Assembly: GCA_017555745.1 (NCBI GenBank)
Contig: JAFZFU010000076.1
Location: 1 to 39,521, forward strand
Reading direction: 5' to 3'
DNA length: 39,521 nucleotides
Origin: Bacteroidales bacterium
GTDB lineage: Bacteria; Bacteroidota; Bacteroidia; Bacteroidales; P3
Below are positions 18,600-27,636 of the stretch, one piece after another (within the stretch, counting starts at the first letter, position 1; every line of letters begins with the position of its first letter). Under the pieces are notes generated by a model. That model was given only the letters and a program-made list of their open reading frames with translations. It did not search any database and had not been told where the DNA came from. Position numbers and translations under genes: made by a program.

Positions 18600-20042
18600 T
18601 TATTTTAGTATGTTAATTAATTCTTCTTTGTCATCGAAATGGTGTTTTACACCATTTATATCTTGATATTTTTCGTGTCCTTTGCCTGCCACCAAAATTA
18701 TATCGCCATTTTGTGCCAACTTACAAGCTGTTTTTATAGCTTGTTGTCTATTGGTGATACGTATAGTTTTTTCCTTCAAAGTGTTGTTAAGACCCTCTTC
18801 CATATCATTGAGTATTTTTTCTGGATCTTCGGTACGAGGATTGTCGGATGTCAGTATCACTGTGTCGCTCATGTTGGCAGCTATGTTCGCCATTACCGGA
18901 CGTTTAGAACTATCTCTATCGCCACCGCAGCCTACTACTGTAATTAGTTTTTGATTATCAAGGCGTATGTCATTTATTGTTTGTAATACATTTTTCAAAG
19001 CATCAGGGGTATGAGCATAATCTACAATGGCTGTTTTGCCTTCTCCAGTTACGTATTCAAATCTGCCTTCTGCTGCTTGTAGGTTGCTTAGTTGTGTAAG
19101 TGCTTCCATTTCATCTATTCCACATAGACGTGTAGTTGCGTATATTGCCAAAAGATTATAGGCATTAAAACGACCTACAAGCCGTGTCCATACATCTTTG
19201 CCATTAATGTTTATAAGTAACCCTTGAAAAGTGTTTTCCAGTATCTTGACATTGAAGTCGGCTATTTCTTGTATGCTGTATGTATATTTTTTTGCTTTAG
19301 TGTTTTGAAGCATTACAAGGCCGTTGCGGTCATCTATATTAGTAAGTGCAAATGCAGATGTCGGCAAATTGTCGAAAAACATCTTTTTTGCTGCTATGTA
19401 TTCGGCAAATGTTTTGTGAAAATCAAGGTGATCGTGGGTTATATTGCTGAATATGGCTCCATAGAATTGTAATCCGGCTATTCGTGCTTGAACTATGGAA
19501 TGTGAACTAACTTCCATAAAACAATACTCACAACTATTGTCAACCATTTCCGATAACAATCTGTTTAGTGCTACTGCATCGGGGGTAGTGTGAGTTGATG
19601 GTATTTCTTTTTCGTTTATTTTGTTTACTATAGTCGAAATAAGTCCGGTGTTGTATCCTATTTGTCTAAATAGTTTGTGTAATAGTGTTACTGTTGTAGT
19701 TTTGCCGTTAGTTCCGGTTATGCCTATAAGTTTCAATTTTTTTGATGGGTTGCCATAAAATGTCGATGCCATCAATCCCAAAACTTTACTACTATTTTCT
19801 GTTTTAATATATACCACATCTGCTTTTATATCGGCAGGTAATTGTTGACATACTATGGCTGAGGCACCTTTTTCTATGGCCGAGGCTATGTAGTTATGTC
19901 CGTCAACATGTACTCCTGATTGAGCAATAAACAATGCGCCCTCGTGTATATCACGCGAGTCGAAAGTAATCTGAGTTACTTCTATGTTGCGATTGTTTAT
20001 TATTTCGCAGTCTATGTTATATAATAGTTCGTTTAATTTCAT
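18600..20042 (-). CDS. murE: UDP-MurNAc-tripeptide synthetase MurE (meso-DAP type)
   Basis: This cytoplasmic Mur ligase adds the third amino acid to UDP-MurNAc-L-Ala-D-Glu. The N-terminal domain has TFDSRDIHEGALFIA (residues 27-41). The P-loop GITGTNGKTTTVTLL is at 107-121, and the central STHTTPDA and VSSHSIVQARIAG motifs are present. The C-terminal domain has DYAHTPDAL and DNPR at 400-403. DNPR is the known determinant for meso-diaminopimelate rather than lysine. The length of 480 residues is normal. The ATG overlaps the ftsI stop by one base (TAATG). Its substrate is the product of MurD, whose local gene is truncated. Confidence 0.97.
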   Translation of the reverse strand: MKLNELLYNIDCEIINNRNIEVTQITFDSRDIHEGALFIAQSGVHVDGHNYIASAIEKGASAIVCQQLPADIKADVVYIKTENSSKVLGLMASTFYGNPSKKLKLIGITGTNGKTTTVTLLHKLFRQIGYNTGLISTIVNKINEKEIPSTHTTPDAVALNRLLSEMVDNSCEYCFMEVSSHSIVQARIAGLQFYGAIFSNITHDHLDFHKTFAEYIAAKKMFFDNLPTSAFALTNIDDRNGLVMLQNTKAKKYTYSIQEIADFNVKILENTFQGLLININGKDVWTRLVGRFNAYNLLAIYATTRLCGIDEMEALTQLSNLQAAEGRFEYVTGEGKTAIVDYAHTPDALKNVLQTINDIRLDNQKLITVVGCGGDRDSSKRPVMANIAANMSDTVILTSDNPRTEDPEKILNDMEEGLNNTLKEKTIRITNRQQAIKTACKLAQNGDIILVAGKGHEKYQDINGVKHHFDDKEELINILK

Positions 20043-22432
20043 TAGTTTTTCTTGTCGTTATTTGTTACTGTTATTTTCTTGCTGTCTTTTGGAATATTTG
20101 TTCCCGAAGTTATACCAAGTTGTAGATGTATTTTACTTCCTTTGTTGTATTTGCTTCCGGCTTTGGGCGATTGTCTCACTACCTTGCCATGTCCCGAAAA
20201 TGTTACTTTCAATCCTAATTTTTCGAGCATATATATAGCATCTTTTATTGTCATGCCGTGACAATTAGGCACAATGCCCAAGCGTGTATTGTAGGCTCTG
20301 TAGGTTAGATTATCGTTGCTGTCGATGTAGCACTCGTTCCACATAGCTTTAGTATCTAAGTCATCGTTTTCGATATCTATTGCTTCAAAGAATTTTTTAA
20401 TTTCTTTGCTATTCCCTTTCATTATAAAGGGTTTTTCTTTTTCTGCGTCGGTTGCTGTATGCATTTCGCTGTTCAACATTGTTCCACATACCCTGTCTGC
20501 TAAGTTTTTGAATACCGGAGCGGCTATTTCGCCACCATGTTGTTTGTTCTTTTTAGGGTTAGTAATTACTACGATGCATGAATATTTAGGGTCGTTAGCC
20601 GGGAAATATCCGACAAACGATGCTCTGTATTTCATGTGGCTTTTGCCTTTTTGTGCGTAGTTTATTTGTGTAGTGCCAGTTTTTCCGGCTATGCCGTAAG
20701 GTGTTTTCGACAAACGACGTGCCGACCCGTTTTCTACTACTCCAACAAGCATCGAATGTATTTTATCGAGGGTTTGTTGTGAACATATTTTTTCTTTGAT
20801 TACTACCGGTTCTATTTTCTTTATCGACGAGTTGTTGTTTTTTATCTCGCTGCAAAATAGTGGTTTTACCATTTTTCCATTATTGGCTATCGCATTGTAG
20901 AATGTTAGCAACTGCAACGCTGTTAAACTTGACGAATATCCGTATGCAAAAGTCAAGAAGTTGCGGTCGGGACCAAAGTCGTCGCTTATCTTGGGCATTG
21001 GTTCTCCACCTACATTTAGGTCTATGTTTAGTTTCTTGTATGGTAGAAAACGTTGTACTTCGTTTGCAAAAGCTTGTCGTTTGTCTTTGTAAAAATCCCA
21101 TACAGGTTGACAGGTACCAACGTTCGATGAAATTTCAAATGAACGTTTCATCGAAATAGTATCTTTAGATTCGCTGTTAACATCGTGTATTATTGATTCC
21201 TTATTTTTAGGATTGAATTGTTTTGTTCCTGTTGGTACTAAATATGATGTGTCGCATAGTTCGTTTTCGAGCAGTACCATAGCTGTAACTGTTTTGAATG
21301 TAGAACCCGGGTCGTATAAGTCCATACAGGCAGTGTTGCGTATTTCGCGATATCCTATTGAGGAATCTATATGGTTAAGGTTACTTATGGCTCTGATATA
21401 TCCTGTTTCTACTTCCATAAGTACCACACAACCATAGTCGGCTTGGTTTTCTATTAAGCATTTTCGTAGCGACGATTCGGCAAGGTCCTGCAAACGAGTG
21501 TCGATGGTGGATACAATGTCGTCGCCATCGATAGCTTTGCGTTGTTCTTCATCGTCAATAGGAATCCAAACACCTCTTGTTAATAGTCGTACTTTGCGTT
21601 TGCCTTGTTGGCCTCTTAGATAAGAATCGTAAAAACCATCTAATCCTCTGTATTTGACGGTGTCTACTTTTTCTTTTTTGCCATTGGCCTTAGTAATCTC
21701 TTTTTGGTCGATAACGGCAATGCCTATGGTGTGGCGTGCCAAGTTACCATAAGGATTTATACGAACAGAACGTTCGTCAACTATCACTGCACGACGAAAT
21801 TGATAGGGTTTGTTTAAGCTATCATATCTAAACTTGATATTTTCTTTCGTGCTTTGAATTGTTGCAATGGTATCAATTATTTCGTTTTTCTTTGATTTCT
21901 TTTTTTGAAGCTGACGACATAGTATTGGAAATGTCTTCATTTTCTGCAATTGGTCGTAGTTTATGTTTTTATGTATTGGACAGCGACGATTTTTATTGTT
22001 TCGTTCTTTTGTTAGTGTGGCTAAGTATTCTTCGGCTGTTTTGTCTTGGAATAGGTCTGCCAAATTTTTGCATAGTTCTTCTATGTCTGCGTTAAAAACC
22101 GAATCCGGAACCATTTGTATGTACTCAAATTCAGGTTCGTTTTCTTTTCTACTTGCGTTTTTTTGTTTGTGTTCACCAAGATCGATGTATACATCGTATA
22201 TAGGTAGTGATGTTGATAATATTTTTCCGTCAGCAGAATATATGGTGCCACGATGGGCTTCTACTTTTTCCCATCGTATGCTGTTTTCTTCGGCGTTTTT
22301 ACGATGTATTTCAATATCGCTCACTTGCGCATCGAAGATTTTGTATATTATAGGTCCACAAAATCCCAACACCAATATCAAGAGTATAACTCCAAGCTGT
22401 ACTGTTATTATATTTTTATTATTATCACTCAT
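20042..22432 (-). CDS. ftsI: Septal transpeptidase FtsI / PBP3 with PASTA domain
   Basis: A class B penicillin-binding protein that crosslinks septal peptidoglycan with FtsW. One N-terminal transmembrane helix (about residues 10-30) anchors it. The dimerisation domain includes EAHRGTIYSADGKILS (58-73). The transpeptidase domain has the active-site STFK at 377-380, SSN at 436-438 and KTGT at 584-587. The C-terminus (about 715-780) is a single PASTA-like domain (PNCHGMTIKDAIYMLEKLG then VVRQSPKAGSKYNKG), which in related proteins contacts peptidoglycan or regulates activity. At 796 residues it is longer than E. coli FtsI, as expected with a PASTA end and an expanded Lys-rich N-terminal region. 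It sits between ftsL and murE. Confidence 0.96.
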   Translation of the reverse strand: MSDNNKNIITVQLGVILLILVLGFCGPIIYKIFDAQVSDIEIHRKNAEENSIRWEKVEAHRGTIYSADGKILSTSLPIYDVYIDLGEHKQKNASRKENEPEFEYIQMVPDSVFNADIEELCKNLADLFQDKTAEEYLATLTKERNNKNRRCPIHKNINYDQLQKMKTFPILCRQLQKKKSKKNEIIDTIATIQSTKENIKFRYDSLNKPYQFRRAVIVDERSVRINPYGNLARHTIGIAVIDQKEITKANGKKEKVDTVKYRGLDGFYDSYLRGQQGKRKVRLLTRGVWIPIDDEEQRKAIDGDDIVSTIDTRLQDLAESSLRKCLIENQADYGCVVLMEVETGYIRAISNLNHIDSSIGYREIRNTACMDLYDPGSTFKTVTAMVLLENELCDTSYLVPTGTKQFNPKNKESIIHDVNSESKDTISMKRSFEISSNVGTCQPVWDFYKDKRQAFANEVQRFLPYKKLNIDLNVGGEPMPKISDDFGPDRNFLTFAYGYSSSLTALQLLTFYNAIANNGKMVKPLFCSEIKNNNSSIKKIEPVVIKEKICSQQTLDKIHSMLVGVVENGSARRLSKTPYGIAGKTGTTQINYAQKGKSHMKYRASFVGYFPANDPKYSCIVVITNPKKNKQHGGEIAAPVFKNLADRVCGTMLNSEMHTATDAEKEKPFIMKGNSKEIKKFFEAIDIENDDLDTKAMWNECYIDSNDNLTYRAYNTRLGIVPNCHGMTIKDAIYMLEKLGLKVTFSGHGKVVRQSPKAGSKYNKGSKIHLQLGITSGTNIPKDSKKITVTNNDKKN

Positions 22433-22438
22433 CTTGGT

Positions 22439-22861
22439 TTAGTCTTTGTTTATTATTACTTTTGATGGACGGTCGGTAGATTGTTGTATGCCTTTAGATT
22501 CTAATCGCTTACTCATTTCGCTGATTTTTATCATATTTACATAGTCGCATTCTACTTGAATTTTACGTATTTGCAACTCGTCGATTTCTTTTTGTAGATC
22601 TTTTATTTCTATTGATGTTTGTTCGATATAGTATCGGTTTGCCACCATAGAGATGGAGTATATCACTATCATGATTAATAGTGGTATTTGTGATAGCACG
22701 GATTTTTTTACCAAAATGCGCCCCCCGATAATGTCGATAACACCTATTTTGGATGTTTTCGAACTATTGTTAGAAGCATTTTCGGCGTTTGGCTCGTTGT
22801 TGTCCGATGCCTTACCTTTCTTCCCAATATATTTTTTATATATGTTTGATATATTTATCAT
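22439..22861 (-). CDS. ftsL: FtsL-like divisome protein
   Basis: A 140-residue bitopic protein. A charged, Asn/Ser-rich cytoplasmic part of about 55 residues leads to one transmembrane helix (about 57-75, IPLLIMIVIYSISMVANRYY). A periplasmic coiled-coil-like stretch follows (IEIKDLQKEIDELQIRKIQV). This is the topology of FtsL, which partners FtsB and FtsQ. Primary sequence is poorly conserved in the family, so the call rests on topology and position between rsmH (1-base gap) and ftsI (6-base gap). The cytoplasmic tail is longer than in E. coli. Confidence 0.85.
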   Translation of the reverse strand: MINISNIYKKYIGKKGKASDNNEPNAENASNNSSKTSKIGVIDIIGGRILVKKSVLSQIPLLIMIVIYSISMVANRYYIEQTSIEIKDLQKEIDELQIRKIQVECDYVNMIKISEMSKRLESKGIQQSTDRPSKVIINKD

Positions 22862-22862
22862 G

Positions 22863-23765
22863 CTATCCTATTTTTTCTGCTATTCTTAATTTCGCGCTTC
22901 TCGATCTGTTGTTCTCTTGTAGTTCTTCGTCTGATGGTGTTATAGGTTTGCGAGTTATGGGTTTTAGGTTTGTTATTATGTTGCCATAAAAGTCTTTTTC
23001 TATTTTGCCTTCAATATTGCCTGATTTCATTAGGTTCTTCACTATTCTGTCTTCTAATGAGTGGTACGATATCACAACCAATCGGCCGCCGGGATTTAGT
23101 ATATCCACCGCTTGTTGTAACATAATTTCTAATGCTTCCAATTCGTTGTTTACTTCGATGCGAAGGGCTTGAAACAACATGGCCAAGTATTTGTTTTCTT
23201 GGTTTCGAGGTATGTGTTTTTCAACTGCTTTGCATAGTTCGAACGTGGTTTCGATGGTTTTTTGTTGTCTGGCTGTGGCTATAGCGTTGGCAATACGTCC
23301 TGCATTCGGCATTTCGCCATATAGTGATAGTATTTCCTTTAATCTTGTTTCGCTTTCGCCGTTTACTACATCTTTGGCTGTTTGTTTTTGTCGTTGGTCC
23401 ATTCGTAGGTCGAGAGTGGCATCAAATCGTATCGAAAAACCGCGTTGACCTTCATCGAATTGGTGGCTAGATACTCCCAAATCGGCTAATAAACCATCTA
23501 TTTTTCTTACACCTTCTAAGCGTAAGAAACTTTTTAGGTACTTAAAATTTTCATGGATAAGTGTAAATCTGTTATCGTTTATGCTGTTTGCCAATGCATC
23601 AGAGTCTTGGTCAAAAGCATACAATCTGCCTTGTTCGCTTAGTTGTTGTAGTATACTACGCGAATGCCCGCCACCTCCAAAGGTTACGTCAACGTATATT
23701 CCATCGGGGTTTATGGATAACCCATCTATGCTTTCGGTTAATAATACCGGCGAATGATAACTCAT
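22863..23765 (-). CDS. rsmH: 16S rRNA (cytosine1402-N4)-methyltransferase RsmH
   Basis: RsmH (formerly MraW) methylates N4 of C1402 in the decoding centre of 16S rRNA with SAM. The N-terminal YHSPVLLTESIDGL and the SAM-binding VDVTFGGGGHSRSIL (about residues 25-39) are family signatures. DGLLADLGVSSHQFDEGQRG (in two parts near 90-110) and VISYHSLEDRIVKN (about 242-255) are the conserved catalytic-core motifs. At 300 residues it is full length. It is the second gene of the cluster, 14 bases after mraZ. Confidence 0.97.
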   Translation of the reverse strand: MSYHSPVLLTESIDGLSINPDGIYVDVTFGGGGHSRSILQQLSEQGRLYAFDQDSDALANSINDNRFTLIHENFKYLKSFLRLEGVRKIDGLLADLGVSSHQFDEGQRGFSIRFDATLDLRMDQRQKQTAKDVVNGESETRLKEILSLYGEMPNAGRIANAIATARQQKTIETTFELCKAVEKHIPRNQENKYLAMLFQALRIEVNNELEALEIMLQQAVDILNPGGRLVVISYHSLEDRIVKNLMKSGNIEGKIEKDFYGNIITNLKPITRKPITPSDEELQENNRSRSAKLRIAEKIG

Positions 23766-23779
23766 TATATATCTCGAAA

Positions 23780-24244
23780 TTATAAGGTTTCACTATTAGT
23801 GTTTACCCCCAAACGATTGTTTACAAGACTTGCATAATCAGTCTCTTCTCCATTCATACGGGTGTATTTGTCGTAATCCCAAATTTCGATAAAATTACCT
23901 GTCGCTGTTAAAACTATGTCTTTTGCATCCTTTATGCATGATTTCTGCTCGGCAGGAATCAGCAAGCGGTCGTTGGTGTCGAGTTCTATGATGTTGCCAT
24001 CGGTAAGTTTGCGAAGAAGTTTTCGGTCTTCAATGTTGTAAGGGTTTAGATTTTTTTGCAAAAATTCTACCTCTTCTTGAAAAGATGCGTAGGTCCATAA
24101 TTCCAAACACTCGGCATAGATACTTTGGCGTATGACAAAACGACCATCTTCCGAACTCGGAAGTTGGCGTTTCAACGCAATTGGGAACTTAAATCGCCCA
24201 TTGTTATCTATTCTACAATATTCTTTACCAAGTATTAACGACAT
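23780..24244 (-). CDS. mraZ: Transcriptional regulator MraZ
   Basis: MraZ is an AbrB-like DNA-binding protein that forms ring oligomers and, in E. coli, represses its own dcw operon. The two internal repeats are visible: RIDNNGRFKFPIALKRQL (about residues 11-28) and ELDTNDRLLIPAEQKS (about 87-102). These correspond to the family's D-x-x-GR-x-x-P motif; in the second the Gly is replaced by Asp. Length (154) is normal. It is the first gene of the cluster. The region just upstream carries phased TGGAA boxes overlapping the promoter, consistent with autoregulation. Confidence 0.95.
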   Translation of the reverse strand: MSLILGKEYCRIDNNGRFKFPIALKRQLPSSEDGRFVIRQSIYAECLELWTYASFQEEVEFLQKNLNPYNIEDRKLLRKLTDGNIIELDTNDRLLIPAEQKSCIKDAKDIVLTATGNFIEIWDYDKYTRMNGEETDYASLVNNRLGVNTNSETL

Positions 24245-24268
24245 TTTTATCTACTCTTTTTCAATTTG

Positions 24269-24276
24269 TAAAGGTA
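24269..24276 (-). promoter_or_regulatory. Probable -7 box of the dcw operon
   Basis: The minus strand reads TACCTTTA, one base off TAnnTTTG, 25 bases before the mraZ ATG. The predicted start near 24264 would leave a leader of about 20 bases. The expected -33 region (about 24296-24300) falls inside the phased TGGAA boxes, so a bound repressor would block RNA polymerase. Confidence 0.55.
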
Positions 24277-24285
24277 CGAATAATT

Positions 24286-24340
24286 TTCCAAAAATATCCA
24301 TATAATTCCATTAGATGTTGAAAACTTCCATAAAATTCCA
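24286..24340 (-). promoter_or_regulatory. Putative MraZ operator: five TGGAA/T boxes phased at 10 bp
   Basis: On the minus strand TGGAA occurs at 24336-24340, 24326-24330, 24306-24310 and 24286-24290, with TGGAT at 24296-24300. All are in one 10-base register with 5-base spacers, and only the 24316-24320 position is missing. E. coli MraZ is known to bind TGGGN repeats separated by 5 bases upstream of mraZ, so sequence, spacing, orientation and place agree closely. The boxes cover the -33 region of the predicted promoter. Confidence 0.7.
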
Positions 24341-24702
24341 TTTGTTACCTAAAACGGATATTTCTATAAAAGGTTACAAATATGTGAATGTTTTTTGTAT
24401 CTTATTGATTATTACTCTTGTTCTCCTGGCAAATTTCTTCCTTTTTTATTCTGGTTTTTTTTGGCAGCCGATGGCAGATATTTTATATTGTTGATAAGTT
24501 TTGTATTTTTGAACCCTTCTCCTTTTTGGTTGAATGTTGTTCAAAAAAGTGGCTCGTATATCATTTTTAGAGGAATAATCAGAACTTGTTAATTAGTGGG
24601 AAAGAATATTTTTTATGAAAATGATAATATGTTGTTATATGTATGTTTAAGGTTTTTTATCCTCTTGCAGTTGTATATTGGATTTTCTTTCGATGTTGCA
24701 AA
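24341..24702. other. AT-rich non-coding stretch
   Basis: The stretch is T-rich and contains only short, low-complexity reading frames with no recognisable domain. A plus-strand TATTTTTG (24504-24511) matches the -7 consensus by chance or could drive an unrecognised small RNA. Nothing else is supported. Confidence 0.5.
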
Positions 24703-24742
24703 AAAACATCGTGAGGAAAATTTAATTTCTTCACGATGTTTT
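24703..24742 (-). terminator. Rho-independent terminator of the TonB receptor gene
   Basis: AAAACATCGTGA (24703-24714) pairs perfectly with TCACGATGTTTT (24731-24742), with partial pairing inside the loop. On the minus strand the stem is followed by further Ts. It lies about 80 bases after the receptor stop. The left arm continues as GGAAAAT, the same motif as in the 22-bp array at 8257-8339. Confidence 0.8.
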
Positions 24743-24822
24743 ATTCGGTTTCTCTACCTTTTTTTAATAATCCGGTCGATGGATCGGTTGTTTCAATTGT
24801 AGAAACTATGTCGATAGTAAAG

Positions 24823-27129
24823 TTATATGCTCATTTTGATACCTACAAATATAGTGCGGGGCAAACCCGGACCATATATAAAGCCGGCATCGCGGTTGAC
24901 ACCCTTGTCAAAATCGTTTTGGTAGGAGTTGAAAATATTTTTGATACCAGCATTTACTTGCATAGTGCTATTGTTCGACACCTTGATGTCGTATGCAATT
25001 TTCAGCGTCATATCGAAAAACTGAGGGGTTTCCACCTGCTCGTCTTTTTCGACATATCCGGCAAAGTGCTGTACCAGCATGCTACCGGTATATGTTCCGG
25101 AAAGCGAAAACTTAAGTGAATTGAGCATAGTATAGTCGATGGTGAAATATCCGTAATGGTCCGGAGTGCGGAACATTCGGGTTTGAGCCTCCACATCGTC
25201 CGACCATTGTTCGGGTTCCTTGTATCGACTTTGCTGATAGGTATAGCCCAGCTGGAAGTTTAGGTCTATGAATGGCGAATAGGTTGCCTCCATATTTACC
25301 CCGGCTACGTATGCTCCCGACCCGTTTTGGCGTTCGAGCAATAGGTTACCTTGTGCATCAAATCCTTTTTCTGTTAATACAAACACATCGCTTAGGTTGG
25401 TATAAAAACCTTCGGCAAGAAGCATCAATTCGTTGTTGCCTATCTTGGGGGTCCATGTCAGCGACCCACTTATACTTTTTGAGTGTTCGGGTTCAAGTTC
25501 GGGACTTAAACTTATGATGGCCACTTCGCCACCTACAGCCATAATGTGCAAATCCTCGTCGAAAGCTTGCGGCGCTCTAAAGCCCGACGAGTAGCTGATG
25601 CGACCTATCAGTGATTCCTTTATGGCATAGCGTAAGTTGGCACGCGGACTAATCTCTACATTGTCTACCAAATTATGCTTATCGGCACGCACACCCAAAA
25701 GCAATCCCATACGTTGATTTTTCCATTCGTTTTGGGCAAAAGCACTGGCTATATAAATATTTTGTTCCAATGTTCTATTGTAAGCAAGTTGTATATCCTC
25801 CAACTGATTGACGGAGTATTCCAACCCGGCCACAAACTCCGATGGCATAAAGAGCAGCTTGTCGAACGAATAATTGAACTGTCCACCACTTACCAAACTA
25901 AAGTCATTCGAAGTTCCATAAGCATTCACATCATATTGTGTGCCATAATAGGTTTTTCGGTCAACGGTTTGTATCGACGAGAATAGCGAGAAGCGAGTTT
26001 TTGTATCATTTGATATAAAATCGTAAGTAAGGCTTCCACCATTAATGTAATGTTCGGCTTGCTCGGCCACCGTTACTTGGTGAGGCATCATATCTATACT
26101 ATCGCCACCTCTACGAAATTCGTGCATTGCATGGTATTCGGCCGATAGTTTAGAGTTATCGGAGAATTTGTAGTAGGCTCTCAGTCCAATTGAAGTTCCT
26201 TTTAGTTTTCCTAGTTCGGTATAGCCGTCATCGTCATGGTCGTAACCTTGTCTATCTCGAGCCATTCCAAAAATGTAAGCGCCCATTTTTCTATTGGGAG
26301 CTACCAGTGCAGCATTCACCGATGTAACGTTGTCCCATGCTTTTCCGCCTATCAACTGTGTGGTGTTGGATATATCTAATGAGTTTCGTAAGGGTTCGCG
26401 GGTTATTATGTTTACTACTCCGCCAATGGCATTGGCTCCGAATATTGCTGAGCCTCCTCCGCGTATTACTTCTACACGTTCCATCATAGATACTGGAATT
26501 TGTTCTAAACCATACACGCCTGCCAGCGAGCTGAAAACAGGGCGACTGTCGATGAGTATTTGAGAGTATTTGCCTTCCAAACCATTTATGCGCACTGCGT
26601 TTACTCCACAGTTTTGACAAGTGTTCTCTACCCTCAATCCGGCTTGGAAGTTCAACCCTTCGGCAAGGTTTACCGAATTGGTATTGGCAAACACATCGGG
26701 ACTTATGATATTCACAATAGTGGCTGCTTCTTTGCGATCTACTTCGCAACGGTTGGCCGATACCACTACATCTTTTATCACCATGGCGTTTTCTTCTATT
26801 TCGAAATGTAGCTGAACATTGGTCTTATGCGATTTTATAGTTGCTGTTTTTTCCACTGTTTTGTAACCCATACACGATGCTACTACAGTGTGTGTTCCTA
26901 TAGGCAAGTTTTCGATATGATAATGCCCGCTTTCGTTGGTAACAGTACCAATGTTGGTACCTTTAATGTATATGTTTACATACGGAAGATGTTCGCCGGT
27001 GTTGGCATCTAATACGTGTCCGTGTATGTGTGAGTCGGTTTTTGTTTGTGCCATCGATGATTGCATGGCTATGCCAAGTATTATGCTTATTGCAAATAGT
27101 ATTTTATTTGTTATATGTATGTATTTCAT
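24823..27129 (-). CDS. TonB-dependent outer-membrane receptor with CarboxypepD-reg-like domain
   Basis: A 768-residue outer-membrane transporter. After a signal peptide (about 1-27) comes a carboxypeptidase-regulatory-like domain (about 35-110; VLDANTGEHLPYVNIYIKGT). A plug domain follows (about 130-240) with VERVEVIRGG-like MERVEVIRGGGSAIFGANAI. A 22-strand-type beta-barrel ends in RTIFVGIKMSI. The plug contains CQNCG at 171-175 followed by RINGLEGKYSQILIDSRP, a subtype I remember from Bacteroidetes CirA-like receptors. Substrate is not determinable. The N-terminal SHIHGH and the neighbouring HxH-rich protein hint at a metal ion or metal complex, which is inference. The gene follows that neighbour after a structured 146-base spacer. 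Confidence 0.93.
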   Translation of the reverse strand: MKYIHITNKILFAISIILGIAMQSSMAQTKTDSHIHGHVLDANTGEHLPYVNIYIKGTNIGTVTNESGHYHIENLPIGTHTVVASCMGYKTVEKTATIKSHKTNVQLHFEIEENAMVIKDVVVSANRCEVDRKEAATIVNIISPDVFANTNSVNLAEGLNFQAGLRVENTCQNCGVNAVRINGLEGKYSQILIDSRPVFSSLAGVYGLEQIPVSMMERVEVIRGGGSAIFGANAIGGVVNIITREPLRNSLDISNTTQLIGGKAWDNVTSVNAALVAPNRKMGAYIFGMARDRQGYDHDDDGYTELGKLKGTSIGLRAYYKFSDNSKLSAEYHAMHEFRRGGDSIDMMPHQVTVAEQAEHYINGGSLTYDFISNDTKTRFSLFSSIQTVDRKTYYGTQYDVNAYGTSNDFSLVSGGQFNYSFDKLLFMPSEFVAGLEYSVNQLEDIQLAYNRTLEQNIYIASAFAQNEWKNQRMGLLLGVRADKHNLVDNVEISPRANLRYAIKESLIGRISYSSGFRAPQAFDEDLHIMAVGGEVAIISLSPELEPEHSKSISGSLTWTPKIGNNELMLLAEGFYTNLSDVFVLTEKGFDAQGNLLLERQNGSGAYVAGVNMEATYSPFIDLNFQLGYTYQQSRYKEPEQWSDDVEAQTRMFRTPDHYGYFTIDYTMLNSLKFSLSGTYTGSMLVQHFAGYVEKDEQVETPQFFDMTLKIAYDIKVSNNSTMQVNAGIKNIFNSYQNDFDKGVNRDAGFIYGPGLPRTIFVGIKMSI

Positions 27130-27275
27130 TATGTTATTTTATATTGTCGTTTGTGATGAATAAAAATAATTACTGCAGACCATTGGCCATGTTTGTCACA
27201 TAGTCAACAGCCTACTGCTTTCTCGGAAAGAAAGTATTTATCTTCCCAAGATAAAAAAGGATATATGATTTGTTT
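27130..27275 (-). promoter_or_regulatory. Structured spacer/leader before the TonB receptor
   Basis: Between the HxH protein stop and the receptor ATG three small stems can be drawn on the minus strand. One is TTATCTT-CCC-AAGATAA (near 27238-27254), one CTTTCT/AGAAAG (near 27219-27235), and one six-pair stem with a GACAA loop (near 27188-27204). The first is followed by AT-rich sequence and could be a weak terminator. Together they could form an attenuator or cis-regulatory leader. I do not recognise a known riboswitch: the cobalamin-box elements are not convincing. Confidence 0.35.
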
Positions 27276-27632
27276 TTATTTATGTAAGAGGGCAGGAGGT
27301 GCTCGCAACGAGTAGTGTACGATGTGTTTCCTTATGTAGGTTTCTATATCGTGTTTATATTGTTTGGCAAGCACCACAAACAGCACACCCAATGCTATCA
27401 TGGCAGACATACCTACAAACAAACTCGACGAGATGAAATGTATAAATAAGGATTGCGACAGAGTGTGGCTGTGGTTTAATGCTCCACCTTCACCCATGAC
27501 AAAGGGATGGGAGTGTACTACAAACTGTCCATCGTAGTTGTGTGTGTGAACAAACAGCGTCGTAGACGCAGTATAGCACATATAAAGCGCTATAAATAAA
27601 TATCCTGCTATGTTTCGTGCTGTTCTGTTCAT
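27276..27632 (-). CDS. Small membrane protein with HxH motifs
   Basis: The 118-residue protein has an N-terminal hydrophobic helix (about 8-27), then a periplasmic-looking segment with three HxH pairs (H29/H31, H40/H42, H54/H56). A second helix (about 68-89) and a basic tail follow. The segment VHTHNYDGQFVVHSHPF resembles small Bacteroidetes proteins encoded next to TonB receptors. The histidine pairs suggest divalent metal binding, but no activity is shown. It lies upstream of and co-directional with the receptor and may be cotranscribed. Its -7 box ends five bases before the ATG, implying a leaderless mRNA or a start further in. Confidence 0.6.
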   Translation of the reverse strand: MNRTARNIAGYLFIALYMCYTASTTLFVHTHNYDGQFVVHSHPFVMGEGGALNHSHTLSQSLFIHFISSSLFVGMSAMIALGVLFVVLAKQYKHDIETYIRKHIVHYSLRAPPALLHK

Positions 27633-27636
27633 TTTG

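Noticed and set aside
24395-24802. Small plus-strand genes before the receptor terminator
   Set aside because: They are low-complexity hydrophobic frames in T-rich DNA; one runs through the terminator hairpin.
27130-27275. Cobalamin riboswitch before the TonB receptor
   Set aside because: Only a GGGAA-like fragment is present; the conserved B12-box core is not found.
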